Positions 5,949-7,017 of a stretch of DNA of 7,017 nt are shown here, piece by piece (position 1 is the stretch's first letter; each line of letters starts with the position of its first letter). Under the pieces are notes generated by a model, which searched no databases, had not been told where the DNA came from, and was given only the letters and a program-made list of their open reading frames with translations. Source of the DNA: Chloroflexota bacterium. Its GTDB lineage: Bacteria > Chloroflexota > DTOL01 > JACQYG01. The DNA lies in the NCBI GenBank assembly GCA_016208345.1, contig JACQYG010000218.1, positions 1-7,017 of the forward strand. The letters are read 5' to 3'. A program made the translations under genes and the position numbers.

Positions 5949-6821
5949 GTGCCATTACAAACCAAGACACTGGCCTGCACGAGCTGTGGCGCCAGCCTGG
6001 AGATCAAGAACGCCCTCAAGGCCAAGGTGCTGGTGTGCCAGCACTGTGGGGCACAACTGGACCTGACGGACCCGCAGTACGCGGTCATCGGCCGGGCGCT
6101 GAAAGACGCTGCTCCACCCCGTTCCTCGCTGCGCCTGGGGATGGAAGGCACCTTCCAGGGCGAGAAGTACCAGATCATCGGCCGGGTGCGCTATCGGGAG
6201 GACCCCTGGTTCTGGGACGAATGGCTCCTTATGACCGAGGAGGGCCGCTACAAGTGGCTCACCGAGGGCGAGGAGGAGATCACCCTCTGGGAGAGCTTCA
6301 CTCCCACCGAGCCCACGAACCCGCGGGGGCTGGAAGAAGGAGACACCATCCGGCCCGAGGGTCGCAAGGCTGAGGTGAAAGAGGTGGGCCGGGCCCGCAT
6401 CGACTACGTAGAGGGCGAGCTCACCTGGAAGGCACGCCTCGGCGAAACCATCAGCTATCTGGATGCCAGGGAGAACGGTGGCAAGTACAGCATCGAGTGG
6501 TCCGAGAAGGAGATCGAGTTCTACAAGGGACGCCAGCTCTCCTACAGCGAGGTGATGGGGGCCTTCGGCCAGGCCGAGGCCGCCGCGGTCGCCCCACCGC
6601 CGTCCCCTGGCCGCAAGGGCAGCTCGCTCTCCTGCGCCTCCATCGCCGTGATCATCGTGATCCTCCTGGTCATTGTTTTCCTATGCGTCGCCTGCAGCAC
6701 CATCAGCCCCTCTGTCGGCGCGGGACCCGGCACCGGTGGCTACTACCGGGGGCCCTCTGTGCGCATCGGCAGCCCCAGTGGCCGCACCTCTACCGGCGGG
6801 GGGTTCACCGGCGGCAAGTAG
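5949..6821 (+). CDS. DUF4178 domain protein with zinc ribbon and C-terminal membrane anchor (second paralogue)
   Basis: A 290-residue protein. The zinc ribbon has C10 and C13 (CTSC) with C30 and C33 (CQHC). The DUF4178 core spans about 62-200, with YQIIGRVRYREDPWFWDEW (74-92) nearly matching the first paralogue. A proline-containing linker (about 206-225) leads to one membrane helix (about 231-249). The tail (250-290) is rich in Gly, Ser and Thr and ends GGGFTGGK. With no N-terminal signal, the ribbon and DUF4178 core are probably cytoplasmic and the short tail outside. The start is GTG, six bases after a strong AGGAGG (5937-5942), 38 bases after the first paralogue. Function is unknown; it may tether a complex to the membrane near DUF350 or SpeE. 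Tandem duplication followed by gain or loss of the anchor would explain the pair. Confidence 0.87.
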   Translation: MPLQTKTLACTSCGASLEIKNALKAKVLVCQHCGAQLDLTDPQYAVIGRALKDAAPPRSSLRLGMEGTFQGEKYQIIGRVRYREDPWFWDEWLLMTEEGRYKWLTEGEEEITLWESFTPTEPTNPRGLEEGDTIRPEGRKAEVKEVGRARIDYVEGELTWKARLGETISYLDARENGGKYSIEWSEKEIEFYKGRQLSYSEVMGAFGQAEAAAVAPPPSPGRKGSSLSCASIAVIIVILLVIVFLCVACSTISPSVGAGPGTGGYYRGPSVRIGSPSGRTSTGGGFTGGK

Positions 6822-6850
6822 CGGCCGCCTGAGGCTCCAGGACATGTGCT

Positions 6851-6881
6851 AAGGGAACAGGCCAACTCGGCCTGTCCCCTT
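6851..6881 (+). terminator. Hairpin between the second DUF4178 gene and speE (weak terminator or processing site)
   Basis: AAGGGAACAGGCC (6851-6863) pairs with GGCCTGTCCCCTT (6869-6881) around AACTC. The 13-pair stem has one mismatch (A6856/C6876). It is followed only by TTCGACTT, so the T-run needed for a good intrinsic terminator is weak. It may cause partial termination, stabilise the upstream mRNA or set a lower level of SpeE. The next ATG is only 12 bases beyond. Confidence 0.5.
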
Positions 6882-6893
6882 TCGACTTAAAGG

Positions 6894-7017
6894 ATGGGCC
6901 GAATCGACCAAGACAAGCGCGAGGTTGGGGCACTATTCACCTCAATACTGGTGATCGCCGTCTGTGGGCTCTTGTACGAGCTCCTGGTCGGCAGTATATC
7001 CACCTACCTTTTGGGCA
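6894..7017 (+). CDS. speE: Membrane-fused spermidine synthase-like protein (N-terminal fragment, runs off the window)
   Basis: The first 41 codons are present and the gene continues beyond the window end. After a short charged start (MGRIDQDKREVG) there is a hydrophobic helix (about 13-40) containing CGLLYELLVGSISTYLLG. This strongly resembles the first membrane segment of the long SpeE-like proteins in which several helices precede a polyamine aminopropyltransferase domain. That family moves an aminopropyl group from decarboxylated S-adenosylmethionine to putrescine or a related amine and releases methylthioadenosine. The catalytic domain is not visible, so the call rests on this helix and on the DUF350-DUF4178 neighbours. 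TAA in frame at 6888-6890 makes this ATG the first possible start. Its AAGG lies directly against the ATG, a poor ribosome site. Confidence 0.72.
   Translation, partial: MGRIDQDKREVGALFTSILVIAVCGLLYELLVGSISTYLLG

Overview
The window is GC-rich, with ordinary dense bacterial gene packing: seven complete genes and the start of an eighth. I did not identify the organism directly. The closely paired FtsW/RodA and PbpA-like genes, and the intergenic DNA built of short GC-rich hairpins and 'CTCCGCGCTCTCTGCGGTG'-type words, are most familiar to me from Chloroflexota (Anaerolineae-like metagenomic genomes) and more loosely Actinobacteria. This placement is an inference.

Region 1 (1-289) is a non-coding leader holding one copy of a dispersed repeat, interrupted by two strong hairpins. 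Region 2 (290-3870) is a tight plus-strand three-gene unit: 5'-methylthioadenosine phosphorylase (mtnP), a SEDS-family peptidoglycan polymerase (FtsW/RodA type) and its partner class B penicillin-binding protein (PbpA type). The last two overlap by four bases (ATGA). Region 3 (3871-4064) is non-coding and holds a second copy of the same repeat, so the three-gene unit is bracketed by direct repeats. Region 4 (4065-4856, minus strand) is a ZIP-family divalent metal transporter. Region 5 (4857-5031) is a divergent promoter region with a near-consensus sigma-70 promoter facing right, an extended -10 promoter facing left, and two inverted repeats with equal 13-base gaps.

Region 6 (5032-7017) is a plus-strand cluster: a small DUF350 membrane protein, two tandem DUF4178 proteins each with an N-terminal four-cysteine zinc ribbon (the second also with a C-terminal membrane anchor and glycine-rich tail), and the first 41 codons of what looks like a membrane-fused spermidine synthase (SpeE-like). 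DUF350, DUF4178 and SpeE form a recurring but poorly understood bacterial gene association linked to polyamines and the membrane; what the DUF proteins do is not established.

One theme may join the two ends. Spermidine synthase releases 5'-methylthioadenosine, the substrate of the phosphorylase at the left end. The envelope genes between them suggest a neighbourhood concerned with the cell surface, metal supply and polyamines, but only the biochemical link between SpeE and MtnP rests on known chemistry.
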